In this document: positions 1 to 11,312 of the stretch, in pieces | Numbering within the stretch: position 1 is the first letter of the stretch | How the letters are laid out: each line of letters opens with the position of its first letter | DNA from: Warburgia ugandensis | Taxonomy: Eukaryota; Streptophyta; Magnoliopsida; Canellales; Canellaceae | Assembly: GCA_035236585.1 (NCBI GenBank) | Contig: CP141134.1 | Coordinates: 23,552,414 to 23,616,413, forward strand | Direction: 5' to 3' | DNA length: 64,000 bases | The notes under the pieces: generated by a model | What the model was told of the DNA's origin: nothing | Seen by the model: the letters and a program-made list of their open reading frames with translations, nothing else | Database searches by the model: none | Translations under genes and position numbers: made by a program

Positions 1-874
1 TTTGCTATGTCTGATTTGGGACAATTACATTATTTTTTGAGTTTAGAAGTTGTGCAAAGATGCAGGTGGAATTTCTCTTTGTCAAAGGAAGTATGCTACA
101 GATCTTTTGAAGAGATTTGGTATGTCTAATTGCAAAGCTGTCAAGACCCCTCTTAATACAAATGACAAATTATGTTTGGAGGATGAAGTAGAGAAAGTAG
201 ATGAAAAGTATTACAAAAGTATGGTGGGAGGCTTGATGTACCTCACACATACTCGGCCCGATCTCATGTTTGTTATGAGTCTCATATCCAGATATATGCA
301 TAGTCTAAGCAAACATCATTTGAGAGCAGCTAAAAGAATTTTGAGATATGTCCAAGGTACAATCAATTATGGAATCAGGTATGTGAAAAGTGAAGGCAAT
401 GATCTTTTAGCCTTTACTAACAGTGATTGGGCTGGATATAAAGATGACAGGAAAAGTACATCGGGCTATATTTTTTGTCTTGTCTCAGGAGCTATTTCAT
501 GGATGTCAAAGAAGTAGCAAGTCACTGCTTTATCAAGCACAGAAGCATAATACATAGCTGCTCCAACTACAGCTTGTCATGCAGTTTGGTTTAGAAGGAT
601 TTTGCAAGATTTGAAGTACAAACAAGGGAGGCCAACAAGGATTTACTGCGACAATAAATCCACCACTAATATCTCAAAGAATCCGGAGCACCAAGGGAGA
701 ACCAAGCATATTGAGACTCGATACCACTTCATTAGAGAGTTGGCTTCCACATGAGAAGTTGAATTACATCACTACAGCACCGATGAGCAACCAGCAAACA
801 TTTTAACAAAAGCATTGTGTGAGAGCAAGGTGCAGAAACTTAGTAGCAGGATTGGAGTTCTGTCCTTAGCTTGA
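1..874 (+). pseudogene. Ty1/copia pol remnant (RT C-terminus and RNase H)
   Basis: Broken 3' end of a copia polyprotein entering from the left window edge. The C-terminal RT connection (Y-KSMVGGLMYLTHTRPDL) and the copia RNase H are readable: the DWAGYKDDRKSTSGY block, then LSSTEA, IYCDNKS and TKHIETRYHFIRE. In active elements these act in reverse transcription inside cytoplasmic particles. Defects: a frameshift near position 58-60, and in-frame stops at 515, 548 and 752; the frame then runs to a stop at 872-874. A polypurine tract and LTR follow directly, so this is the true element end. The family call is secure; the copy cannot encode active enzyme. Confidence 0.93.
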
Positions 875-877
875 ATT

Positions 878-888
878 AAAGGGAGGAA
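878..888 (+). other. Polypurine tract of the copia element
   Basis: AAAGGGAGGAA lies directly before the TGTTGA start of the LTR. This is the expected primer site for plus-strand DNA synthesis. Confidence 0.8.
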
Positions 889-1307
889 TGTTGACTAATT
901 CAAGCTTAAGCCAACTATATCCCCACGTCTGTTAGCATGTTTCCATGATCAAGTTAGTTCCTATAGTTAAGACGTCTGTTAGCATGTTTCCATGATCAAG
1001 TTAGTTCCTGCAGTTAAGAATTCTGTTAACATGTTTCCATGATCAAGTTAGATCCTGCAGTTAAGAATTCTGTTAACATGTTTCCATGATCAAGTTAGTT
1101 CTTGCAGTTAAGTATCTTTTTAGATAGTGGGTGCTGTTCTTTTTGGTAAAAGTTGTTAAGATAGAGTCTATGTTTTCTTTTTGTTCAGTACGTGTCTCCT
1201 ATTTCTAAGTTCTAGAAATCTATTTAAGGGCCAAGCTTTGATGTTTTAGGCGTGTGAAAAGAATTATTCAATTGAATAAAATTGAGTTTGTGAAATTTTA
1301 TCCTACA
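889..1307 (+). mobile_element. 3' LTR of the copia element (about 419 bp)
   Basis: Begins TGTTGACTAA after the PPT and ends CCTACA, giving the TGT...ACA termini expected of an LTR. It contains a 47-bp tandem array, a TATA-like TATTTAAG near 1221 and an AATAAA polyadenylation-type signal near 1275. The matching 5' LTR lies left of the window. If the boundary is right, the target duplication is AGGCG. Confidence 0.8.
925..1112 (+). repeat. Four tandem 47-bp units in the copia LTR
   Basis: The segment TCTGTTAGCATGTTTCC recurs at exactly 47-bp steps (unit starts near 927, 974, 1021 and 1068), with a few substitutions per unit. It lies in U3 upstream of the TATA-like box, a usual place for LTR enhancer repeats. 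Confidence 0.93.
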
Positions 1308-2081
1308 AGGCGCTCGTAACATGGTGTGATGCAAGCCCGGGTTGGGGGGGAGGCATTGGTGACTGGTTGTGGGTGTGCACTAGACTGTAAGAGGATGTCG
1401 ATGATCGCTGGGGAAGGGCGAGCACTGCTGATTGGGTTGAGTGGCAATGACACTTGGGCATGAGGGGGCTAGTATTGGTTGCGGGTGCACAACAGACTAC
1501 AGGAGGGTGCTGACAATTGTTGACGGGTGCACTACTGATTGGGTCAGGCAAGGAAGGGGGGTTATGCTGGAAACTGGTCGACTACACTAGAGGATAAGTC
1601 AAAAACAAGGTGTGAGGCAAACCCACAAGGCTAGGGGAGTGGCAATGATTGGGCGTGGGTGTCACATCAAAAACTGGGGCTGTCGCAGGGTTATAAGCCA
1701 AAAAACAAGGGGAGGGCCAGAAATAGGGCATTGGGGCATAGGTGGACCAGGAGAAACAAGGGTTGCTAGGGCTTGACACACCAAAAATTAGAGGGAATGT
1801 GCAAGAAACAGGGGAATGAGCAAAAAAGCCTTATTTATTATGAAACATGTCTTAATCAGCATCCCCTAAATAGCTAATTTTATGGGGCCTAGTGAGCCAC
1901 CAATGTTATCTGATATGATCATATGACTGGTTTAGCAAAAGTCAAAAAAGGCTAAACCATTGATCTTACAGGCATTATTCTTATGAATGTTGTTTGTTTA
2001 GAATGTACAACAACAAATCAGTAGCCTATGAGAAGCTATAAGAGTCCATGGTTGCGATATCTATTTGGTGGAGTTCATAAA
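1308..2081. other. No gene; GC-richer flank with an imperfect 112-bp duplication
   Basis: No credible coding sequence. Two imperfect copies of a segment starting GGTTG(T/C)GGGTG at 1365 and 1477 (112 bp apart) share GACTG/GACTAC and CTGATTGGGT blocks. Minus-strand open frames here are short and biased and resemble no family I know. Confidence 0.5.
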
Positions 2082-3070
2082 GGGCAAAAAGGACTTTTTG
2101 CAAAAATGCCATTACATTTTGGCATTTTTTGCAAAAAGTCCAACATTTTTTTACTTTTGCAAATTTTACATTAAGTTTTTGTGAGCTTTACAAAATTACC
2201 ATTATGTTAGTTTTCCATCCTCCTTCGCTGTTAGTTTTTTTGAAATTTTGATATTAACGTTTTCTATTTCTTTCTCTTAATATGTTCTCACATACTTGCT
2301 ACCTCACAAACATAGACGTGATTAAGTTGACAACTTTATCCACTAAGTTCAATGACTTCTTGATGAAAAGTTTTAGTTAAACTTGGTATGCAATGTAATT
2401 TGATAACAATGAATCTAATGATATGGTTAAATTTTAACACAAACCAACCAATATTGAAATATTCAATCACAACATACCATGTTACCAACATGTGCATCAA
2501 TACTTGTTAAGCTTCTTCAATGAAATTCAATAATTTAAACTTTGATTTCTTATTAAAAACTGATATAAAACTCTTCCTAAAACCTATTAGAACATAATAA
2601 ATATTTTGGATTAATAAAAAACACAATAAATTAAAGAAAAGTTCAAGTTTAAAACATAAGCAAAATACTAATACTATTCACACGAACAATGATGATAGCA
2701 TAATTTAAGCTCTTCATTTGATGCCATTTTGCATGAAAATTAGAAATCTAAGACTTGGGTCTCCTTCTTCTCAATGTCTTCTACTAGCACAATTAATTTT
2801 ACAAATTTCTATTGATTAACAAAGCAGAAAATCATGTGCAAAGTTTGTGAGGTAGCAGGTCTACTCAAACATATTAAAAGAGAGATATAGAGATGGGTAA
2901 GAGTGAAATTTTGAAAAAACTTACTATGAGGGAGGAGGAAAATCTAACCATGGCAATTTCACAAAGCTTAGGAAACTTAATTACAAGTTTACGAAAAGAA
3001 AAAAAAAACGTTGGACTTTTTTTTTTCTTCCAAAAATGCCAAAATGTAATGGCATTTTTGTAGAAGTCCC
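2082..3070. mobile_element. Non-autonomous DNA transposon with long TIRs (MULE-like)
   Basis: Two inverted arms of roughly 230 bp face each other (about 2082-2310 and 2845-3070). The outer ends are GGGCAAAAAGGACTTTTTGC and, reversed, GGGACTTCTAC, both followed by AAAAATGCCATTACATTTTGGCA. Similarity continues inward to a shared TTTGTGAGGTAGCA at the inner ends. The 530-bp centre is AT-rich and has no open frame. I see no clean target duplication. The family call (Mutator-like) rests on arm length only. Confidence 0.72.
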
Positions 3071-3905
3071 TTTAAACAATACCTAAAAAGGAAACCTCCA
3101 CGAAGTTAGAAAATTGGAATGCAATTTAAAATAACAAAGACATTGTTATTTATGGAATGAGTTAGATTGTAGGTGAAAATGGACCGTCACGTGAGTATAG
3201 ACATTATCAACTAAGAGCTTAGAAATATAATTTATATATAAGACAATAATTGGTAAAGAAAAGGAGACTAGAACCTTAAACAAATAAAAGATTGGAGGAA
3301 AAAGTTGAAAACTTAATTAAAGGGCAGTCATATCAATAGGAAACATTTCTATTATGATAAGAATATTAAGGGCAATTAGGTAAAATGCAAAATACACTGG
3401 TTTTCTAATATTTGAAACAATATTACAATGAGAAAAGAAGATTTATCAAATATTTTATTTTATTTCCTACCCAATGTCATACATGGATTGGAAAGCAAGA
3501 CAAAAGCAAAAGACTTGTGTCTATTGCAAACTTGTATAAATCAAGCTAGATATCTTCATCATTCAAAGGTCTTGAAGCTTTTAAATTATTATTTTCATTC
3601 ATCACTTTAAAACTAAAAGCCAAACCCCTAAAATAAAAATTTTGATCTCACATAAGTTGTTCTGTAATCCATTTACATCCAAAAGGATTGCGTTAATAGA
3701 AGTGATAGCTGCCATTGCTTGGAATAGGTTTTTGTTATGCATAAACAATAGAAAGACCATTGGATGAATATGTTTGCCGTCCACACAAATACATGAAGTT
3801 TGATGAATCCCTCTTGAAGGAGCATTGTGGTATGAATGTTTTAAGCATACAATTGTTGATTATTATGTATATGAAAGGAATTACTAAGACTCATGCTCAG
3901 ATTAC
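3071..3905. other. No gene recognised; possible older LTR sequence
   Basis: AT-rich, with short open frames of no recognisable content. TTTATATATAAG near 3229 is TATA-like. It directly precedes the segment repeated at 26929, so it may be the rest of a decayed LTR, but I find no second copy of this part in the window. Confidence 0.35.
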
Positions 3906-4390
3906 TCATATTGATGATGTGGTTTTCAAATGGCCATTTTAGGTATGTTCCTATTGAGTCATGGTACTTATCCCTACAAACCATTTCAAATTAAGCTATT
4001 GAGGACTATATAGACTTAATAAGGAAAAGATTGAAGAGGACGTAGAGAAAAGTATGAACGAGAATAATGTACTTGATTCCCTTAGTATCCGTTTGGATTA
4101 TTATTAATTTGATTGTAATAAAACATGAGACCTACAATATTGAGTTTAAATTATGACTTAAATTTAGCTCCTTATTGTATGGGTTATTACAAGGGAACAC
4201 TTGAATGATATGTTTTCACTTTTGCTATTATGTGTCAAGGTCTTATAGTGATACCGGGCTGAAGGGTGAAATTCAAAAACATGTTGCATTACACATTTCC
4301 AAAATGTTTAAAACAAAATCCTATAGGAAAATTTTATTTTCATCTTTTATTTAGAAAAAAAATTCATTTCTAAAAAGCCATGTCATCATA
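3906..4390 (+). repeat. Probable LTR 3' part, copy A of a direct repeat pair
   Basis: About 485 bp here is repeated at 26929-27424 in the same orientation. Shared landmarks are TTTGATTGTAATAAAA, AGAGAAAAGTATGAAC and GGGCTGAAGG. The right end (AAAAGCCATGTCATCA) resembles the AAAACCCGGGTCATCACA end typical of plant chromovirus LTRs, and a gag start follows 150 bp later. Most simply it is the 3' part of the 5' LTR of the old gypsy element. Confidence 0.6.
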
Positions 4391-4539
4391 GTTGATACCA
4401 TACCACAGTTCACTTTACTCACAAACAAACAACTTAGTAATCATAAGAATTGATAGTGAGGAAACAAGTTCTCAGTGCATTAGACAAGTAGAAATAAAGA
4501 CCTTGTAGATTTATTTTTATTTTTTTTTTGAAAATTTAG

Positions 4540-5061
4540 ATGGCATCCAAGAGACGTAGAGCTGCTAACTTAGCCGAGGCTTCTTTTTTTGGAGCATAAG
4601 AAAGTAGGGAAGTGTCCAATGACATAGTGGGGGATATTATAGAGCTTCTCCTACAATGGATAAAGCATCGATTGCTAACTCCTGGCCAAGGAGGTGCGCA
4701 GAGGGTGAGAGTTGGAGATGATGGATTAGGACCAAGAGTAGATACATAGTTGGAGTGATTTGAAAAGATTGCTCCTAAGTTTTTAGGAGAAGAAGGGCCA
4801 AAGGCAATGGAGACCTAGCTTTATGAGATAAAAACAATATTCAAGGCCATGGATGTATTGGATAATAAGTAGGTAGCAGGGACAACTTTCGTGCTGATTG
4901 GAGACGCCTCACATTGGTGGCCCACAGTTAAGAGGTCCTACTTTATTGAGATGGAAGTAATTGAGTGGGAGGAATTTAAACTAGTATTCATCAACGAGTA
5001 CTTCCCACCCCATGTTGAGGAGCAGTAGGAGTTCTTAAGCTTGATGCAGGGTTCCAAGTGA
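4540..5061 (+). pseudogene. Ty3/gypsy gag remnant
   Basis: From an ATG at 4540 one frame runs to 5061 through several stops (the first a TAA at 4597, then several TAG). Recognisable gag (retrotrans_gag) features include FEKIAPKFLGEEGPKA, the VLIGDASHWW block and KLVFINEYFPPHV. Most stops are TAG at sites where this family has Gln or Trp, as expected from C-to-T decay of methylated DNA. No CCHC zinc knuckle is found before the protease, so the gag C-terminus seems deleted near 5060-5100. In intact elements this protein forms the particle. Confidence 0.85.
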
Positions 5062-5109
5062 GCACGCACATCTAATGTCATGGTAGAAGGTATCCTCCAA
5101 TTTTTTTTT

Positions 5110-6762
5110 TTATACATTTGCTTGAGTGTTAATTGATCTTGGTTCCACATATTCATTTATATCAGGTGACTTTGAGTCATGCATGGAATGTACTAAACAC
5201 AAACTGGGCATTTGTTTAGGGGTTAGTACCGTAGTAGTAGAACCAGTCCTAGCATATGAATTCCTATAAGAACTACCAATTCATATGTCTAAACAAGAAC
5301 TGAGTGCTGAATTAATATTGTTGAACTTATTATATTTTGATGTCATCCTAGGCATGGATTGGCTAGCAGACCATGGGGCAACTGTTGATTGTAGGAAGAA
5401 AAGAGTCACACTCTGTTACCATGGAAGGGAGACCATCACTTTTCAAAGAAGACTAGATGTCTCTGAAGTGAGCGTCATATCAGCAGTACATACATCAAGA
5501 TTCATGGTGGGAGGATGCCCTACTTATTTAGCCAAAGTGGTGACTCATGAGGATTCAGGATTGGAGATTGACATGATGCGAGAATTCAAAGGTGTATTTC
5601 TAGAGGAATTACTTGGGTTGCCACCAAAAAGAGAGATAGAATTCATGATCGAGCTATTACCAAGGACAACTCCCATCTCTAAAGCACCTTATCATATGGT
5701 ACTAGTTGAACTAAGGACTTAAAGGTGCAATTACAAGAATTAATGGATCAAGGATTCATATGACCAAGTGTTTTATTGTGGGGAGCCCTTGCTTTTTTGT
5801 CAAAAAAGATAGATTTATGAGGCTGTGCATAGACTACTGATTGTTTGATGGGGTCACTATCAAGAACAAATATCTGTTACCATGAACTGACAAGCTATTA
5901 GACCAATTCCAATATGCCAAGATGATCTCAAAGATAGATATAAGATCATGTTATTATTAATTGAAGATAAGGGATGTGGATATCCCAAAGATAGCATTCA
6001 ACACCAAGTATGGTCACTATCAATTCCCTTTTGGACTGAGAAATGCCCCTACAGATTTCATGGACTTGATGAATTGGGTGTCCCAAGAATATCTTAACAA
6101 GTTTGTCATTGTGTTCGTCAATGACATCCCAGTGTACTTTGGTAATAGAGAAGAACATTAGGAACACCAAAAAATCATGTTAAGCATCCTTTATACTCAT
6201 AAACTATATGCAAAATTCTCTAAGTGTGAGTTCTGCCTTGACCGAGTGTAGTTCCTTGGGCATGTTATCACTACAGAGGGTATTGTTTTACCAAGAAGAT
6301 AGAAGCAATCACCAACTAGGAGAGGCTGAAGATAGAATCAAAGATCTATAGTTTCCTCGGGTTAGTGGAGCATTAGAAGAGATTTATTGAGGAATTTTCC
6401 CACATAACACAGCCCATGACCCGGCTAATTAGGAAGGAGAAAATATTTGAGTGGACTAATTAGTGTAAAGGGAGTTCCAAGAATTAAAGAGGAGACTCAC
6501 CACTACACATATTCTGACCTTACTAGTCTATAGTGGAGGATTTGTAGTATGAACTGATGCCTTAGGCAAAGGACTTGGCTGTGTACCCATGCAACATGGG
6601 AAAGTAGTCACTTATGCGTCGAGATAGTTAAAGACTTACGAGCTGAATTACCTCCCACCTGACTAGGAGTTGGCTAATGTGGTCTTCGCTTTGAAGATTT
6701 GGAGACATTACTTATATGGAAAAAAGTTTAAAGTTTTTACATATCATAAAAGCTTGAAGTAC
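5110..6762 (+). pseudogene. Ty3/gypsy pol remnant, part 1 (protease, RT, RNase H)
   Basis: Domains in order: protease (DLGSTYSFIS near 5135, then DVILGMDWLADHGA near 5340), RT (PPKREIEF near 5630, [10 protein letters not shown] near 6020) and RNase H (about 6470-6762). The RT catalytic box reads FVNDI near 6115 where the family has an aspartate pair, so it is dead. Many stops and frameshifts interrupt it. Reading stops at 6762 where a solo LTR is inserted, and resumes in frame at 11313 with the CTCCCAGAGTGACC codons. The type is chromovirus-like gypsy. Confidence 0.9.
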
Positions 6763-6767
6763 ATTTT
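6763..6767 (+). other. Target-site duplication ATTTT (left)
   Basis: ATTTT precedes the LTR start and recurs at 11308-11312 after its end. Confidence 0.9.
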
Positions 6768-7177
6768 TGTGAAAACCCCAATTTTTTTGAAATTATTTGG
6801 AATTAATTAGAATTTTTACAAAAATCGAGGTGGAATATTATATTCAATATAATATTATTTTTTTAGAAAAAAATCAGGTGTTGAAACATAGATATTTGGA
6901 ATCATTCACCAAAAACCAGTCAGAATGGCTGTAAGCACACTAAAATCTGAGCTCGAGTGAAAAATTCCTATTTTTCATAACTTTTGTGAATTTATATATA
7001 CCCGTAGGGGTAAAATGGTCAATTCACTTTTGTGTGGGGTCCACAAAAGTTAGGTGAGTTAGGGATAGCCAACACAAGGAATATCAATGATGAAGAATAA
7101 ACATGATGAGGAATCTCTTTTGAATGTAATAAGAAAAGTGGAAAATTTATTTAAAATAAAAATAATTAAAATAAGCC

Positions 7178-7185
7178 TATAAATA
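7178..7185 (+). promoter_or_regulatory. TATA box of the solo LTR
   Basis: TATAAATA lies 410 bp inside the LTR, just before a CT-rich tract that would be leader sequence. The minus-strand LTR at 43551-46241 has TATAAATAG at a comparable distance (about 430 bp), which supports the assignment. Confidence 0.6.
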
Positions 7186-9230
7186 CCTCTCCTGACAATC
7201 CTACGAAATTGCACCAAAATTCTCTCCTCACTCTCTCTCTCCCTCTCCCTTTCCCTCTCTCTTTCCTCTTCTTCTTTCTTTTTCCTTCCCTTTTTCTTTC
7301 TTTTCTTTTCTTTTCTCTCTCCTCCTCCCTTTACATCGCATGGCACATCTCCGAAAACACTATAGGGAATATTCCCTCAAGAAGTGTTGGGCACATGGTC
7401 AAACGCGTTGTTCCCATTAGGCTAGGGTTTCTGCCTGGAAACCCTAATTCAATTAACCATCCAAATTTGTCCATTTGATTTCAATCTCCACCAATTGATG
7501 GGTTTGGGATGACCTGATCTATAAAAGCCCCAAGATTTCAGATTGATCGGTGGTGTATTAACTAGTGAAATCACCGAAAAATAGTAGCTCGGGCAAGAGA
7601 TCGTTGGATCTCCCCCATTTTCGGCAATACCTAAGGCCTAAACCCCTTATGTGGTTCGCCTCACTCCCCTCTCCATTTCCCCTATTCTATTTCTCTTCCC
7701 CGGCGCCGGCAAGCAACCCGACAGCAAGAATTACAGAATCCTAGTTGTTCGCCTAGGGCTTCAATATCTAGGGAAAATCCCTTTCTCTGGCTATAGTCTC
7801 TGCTCCAAACGCGATCAAGGTAGGTTTTCCTCCTTTCCCCTCCATTTTTTGGCCAAAAATCATAAGGATTCACCATTGAATCTGTTCCACTAGTGACTGG
7901 TTCACTGGTGAAACATATCCGGTGAACCTTAGTAGGAAATTAGCTGTACACGGCTTAGTAGGAAATAGATCTGGTGAATAAAGGATGAAATATGTGCCCT
8001 TAACATGGTCAAATCAGGGAAGATTAGGGAATGGGTGATCCGATGGTCCAAATTTGGACCATCTTACCTATCCTAGGTCACCCCTCCCTGTGCATAGGCA
8101 ATCACCAGTAAAGGGGGTGAGCCGCTGATCGACTCGTCGATCTGAATAACTTAGATTGAATCTAAGCCCTTGTTATGACTGAAGACTTAAAATTTTAATT
8201 TAGAGCTCATTTTAACCCCAAATCAAGATGAAAAGAAGCTTTAGATTTCTAGTGAAGAGTAAAATCTAATGGAAATATAAAATTTAGGTTGTATTGACTG
8301 TGAAATTCTATAAATTACAAAAAGTAATACTAATTCCCATTATCAGTCAAATCTGACATGATCAGACCTTAGATTTATAATCCATCAGTGATCTAGTGAT
8401 GAGAAAACATAAAATCAAGAGTTATATATGACTGATCTAAGATGAATTAAGAAATTTAACCTTAATGAAAGAGAAATCTTAAAAATGATCATGGATCTAC
8501 TTGATCTGAGTAATCAAGCATGATCAAACCATGAAAATTAGTTTAAATGATGATATAAAGTTAAGATCATATGAATTAATGAGCTTGATAAGGCTAATTT
8601 GGGATAGATTGAGATCTATGTCCTTGATTTTGATAAAATAGCTTAAGATCTTCTCAATCGGTTGGATCAAGAAAGATCAGATCATATGATGAAATGCATC
8701 AATGATCTAGTAATGATATCACATTAAGAGAATGTGATAGATCTGAACAAAAAGGAAAGATCAATATCTAAATCCTTAATGGGATGAAAAATGAATAGAA
8801 ATCAAAATATGATCATTGGATCAAAATGGACAAATAAGATATATTCAAATGAGCATGTGAGGTAGGATATATTATTATAAATATTCTTTTATATTTTAGT
8901 AGATTTAATTGTTAGATTTATTTATCTATGCTTTAATGTTCATGTTATGTAAATTACATGGAAAATGTAATTAAATGAAAATAGGTATTGATGAACATCT
9001 ACAATGAATATAGACATGGATTTAATGATAGTAAGGGCCATAATTAGTAGGACAATATAAAGAATATCATTTCTTTGGTCCAAATTAGGGGAATAATAAA
9101 CCCTATGAATGACATTTGAAATGTTCATAGATTTAATTAAAATCAAATAGCAAGAGTACTTAGGGTTTAATGCCCATAGGAACCTTATGAAGGTTGAGCT
9201 AAGGTCACCCTAGTAAATGCTAAACATGAT

Positions 9231-9332
9231 GGTTAAGGGGGTTTCCTAATAGAGCCTCGCTTTTCCCCCACCTTCTAGCAACGTTTGTGAGGTCTAAATG
9301 CCTCCTTACATGAGGATTGAATTAACTGCTCT
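9231..9332 (+). repeat. Module shared with the Athila leader (copy 1)
   Basis: About 100 bp, including TAATAGAGCCTCGCT, TTCCCCCACCT and GCCTCCTTACA, matches 17070-17174 of the Athila element at roughly 85% by eye, in the same orientation. Confidence 0.85.
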
Positions 9333-9948
9333 GTTAACAACTTTTATATGGTAAACCTTAATCAATTGAAAGTAAGAGGAGCTGTCTATAATTAGGAGTG
9401 CATAAATTATCTTCAATTAGTAAAACATTAACTGGCTGAATAATAATAAGATCATAAAAGGATAGCAAACCATTTAATCCTAATAAAAATGGTAATTAAG
9501 ATAATCAAATATCAAACAAGATCCATAAGGAGTTCTTGAATAATCAAGAATAATAAGAATCATAATATTCTATTTATGTTTTGAAGTAGTATAAATATTA
9601 GATTCAAATGTAGATCAATAGATTAGACCCTTGATCAATATGATCCAAGGAACAAGATCCAAATCATCCTATGTAAAGATGATCAAAAGAACAATTATGA
9701 AGTATAAATGAGTTGAGGAATGACTGTATACATATGATTTGATAGATACATAAAGGATATGATGATCAAGATCAATGAGAAGATGGATTGTTGAAAGTAA
9801 AGGTAGGTGGACCTTAAGAATATATTCAATATAGAAAATACATGTATTTTACACATGATGTTATCCTGATAACTATAAATTGATTATAATTGCCTTAGAA
9901 TTGTTTATGAATCAACGAATGATTTTTAAATGAATAAAAAGTGATTGA

Positions 9949-10034
9949 TTAAGTAATTATGAAATTACTTAAGACAACAAATTATGTTGAAATGAATACA
10001 GAGTAATTGATTAAGTAATTATAAAATTACTTAA
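9949..10034 (+). repeat. 62-bp tandem duplication, each unit holding a palindrome
   Basis: TTAAGTAATT and AATTACTTAA form a 10-bp perfect stem with a 4-nt loop at 9949-9972, and the same stem recurs at 10011-10034, exactly 62 bp on. Confidence 0.9.
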
Positions 10035-10478
10035 TGGGTAGAATGAGAAGATTTAAACTATATGTTGGACTCCCAAATCTTAAGGAAATAAGTTATAGGC
10101 ATGTCCTATTATAACCAAACACATAGTCTGTAAGTATGAAATATTATTTTCCATATAAGCATGGAGGCTTGTGGTTTTGTTTTAAGACAATCTTATGGCT
10201 AGGGGTGCCAATGCTATGAGAGTTATGAGGGTTTGACTACCCGCTCTCGGAAACTTATTATGATGATGATACCATGGCCAAAGAGAGGCAAAATGTCCGG
10301 TGGGGCAATTATGGGAAGGATGCCACTGTGATAGCCATGGTTCCCCCCATACAAACATGGATCTGTATTTTTCACCGTGGTATCAGTGGAGTATTGAGTA
10401 GTTATTGGAGCACGCTGTATGGAATGAGATTGCAAGCATGGTAGTCCTTGATTATATTTTGCATTATGATGCAATTGA

Positions 10479-10578
10479 TTATGGCATAATGAGATGCCGT
10501 ATGTTATGGCATGATGAGATGCCTTATGTTATGGCAAGATGAAATGCCTTATTTTATGGCATGATGAGATGCCCGATA
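10479..10578 (+). repeat. Four 25-bp palindromic tandem units
   Basis: TTATGGCAT-ATGAGATGCC starts at 10479, 10504, 10529 and 10554, exactly 25 bp apart. Each unit contains an interrupted GGCAT...ATGCC palindrome. Two related units 27 bp apart lie at 31207 and 31234 in the other solo LTR. Confidence 0.9.
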
Positions 10579-10875
10579 AAAGTTATTACCAATGTTGTAT
10601 TAGAGGATGATTCCCAATATGGTATGATTATATATTAACACCTAGTGTTAATATTGAAATCAGTTTGGAAATGAGATATTATTGATGATATTGACTATAT
10701 TCATGATTTTCAATGGTTTTATTTATATGTAATATATACTTATAATTCATATGATGAGTGAAGGATGAAATGGTTATCCAATTGTATAAATTGATTTATA
10801 TCATGGATATAAAGAACTGTTGATTTTGAGATATATTGATTATATTTCTTAAATCCCCTACCAAGCATAGCTTGA

Positions 10876-10913
10876 TGAGATATTGTAAATGTTTGAATGT
10901 TTACAATATCTCA
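10876..10913 (+). promoter_or_regulatory. Perfect 14-bp hairpin near the LTR 3' end
   Basis: TGAGATATTGTAAA at 10876-10889 and TTTACAATATCTCA at 10900-10913 are exact reverse complements around a 10-nt loop, 394 bp from the LTR 3' end. Equivalents occur at 31877-31913 and 60930-60967. The function is unknown; it may mark the R/U5 region. Confidence 0.85.
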
Positions 10914-11307
10914 GATATAGTTAAGGAAGATTGAAAGCTCAAAATTTGAAGATAATTATCACCAAACTACTACTTAGGGTATTTACTTTGAAGAAGATTG
11001 TATTGATTATTTTGTAATTTGGATTGTAATATTTGGACAAGGTATGTAATGATTATCGGGGCTATGTATGTGAACCACTGGATTGATCTTGATTTTAATA
11101 AAAGTATTTCTATTGATATTAAATGAAAATTTTATTTTATACAAAAATCTATTTATGATAAGTAATTTGAGGTAGCACTCGGGTTTTTGACAAATCAATT
11201 TCAAAGAAAATATGTTTCTGCTGTTTGAATTTTAAAATTTTTCAAAATCAGGGCCTTACCTTTGCAAATATTTATAAATATGTTTTTTAAAAACCCAGAT
11301 CATCACA

Positions 11308-11312
11308 ATTTT
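11308..11312 (+). other. Target-site duplication ATTTT (right)
   Basis: Exact copy of 6763-6767. Confidence 0.9.

Larger units (their letters stand above)
6768..11307 (+). mobile_element. Solo LTR of a chromovirus-like gypsy element, 4,540 bp
   Basis: Starts TGTGAAAACCCC, ends AACCCAGATCATCACA, and is flanked by a perfect 5-bp duplication. Removing it restores the RNase H reading of the host gypsy element, which fixes both boundaries. It has no PBS, PPT or coding sequence, so it is a solo LTR left by LTR-LTR recombination. The size fits the long LTRs of Del/Tekay-type elements. Internal parts: TATA box near 7178, a CT-rich tract at 7215-7325, a GATC-rich diverged middle, tandem palindromic repeats and a 3' hairpin. 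Confidence 0.9.

Noticed and set aside
925..1112. Possible CRISPR-like array
   Set aside because: The repeats are contiguous without unique spacers and lie in a copia LTR of a plant genome.
7059..7478. Frames on both strands at the CT-rich tract of the solo LTR
   Set aside because: They arise from (CT)n-like sequence in the LTR leader; no domain, no conservation.
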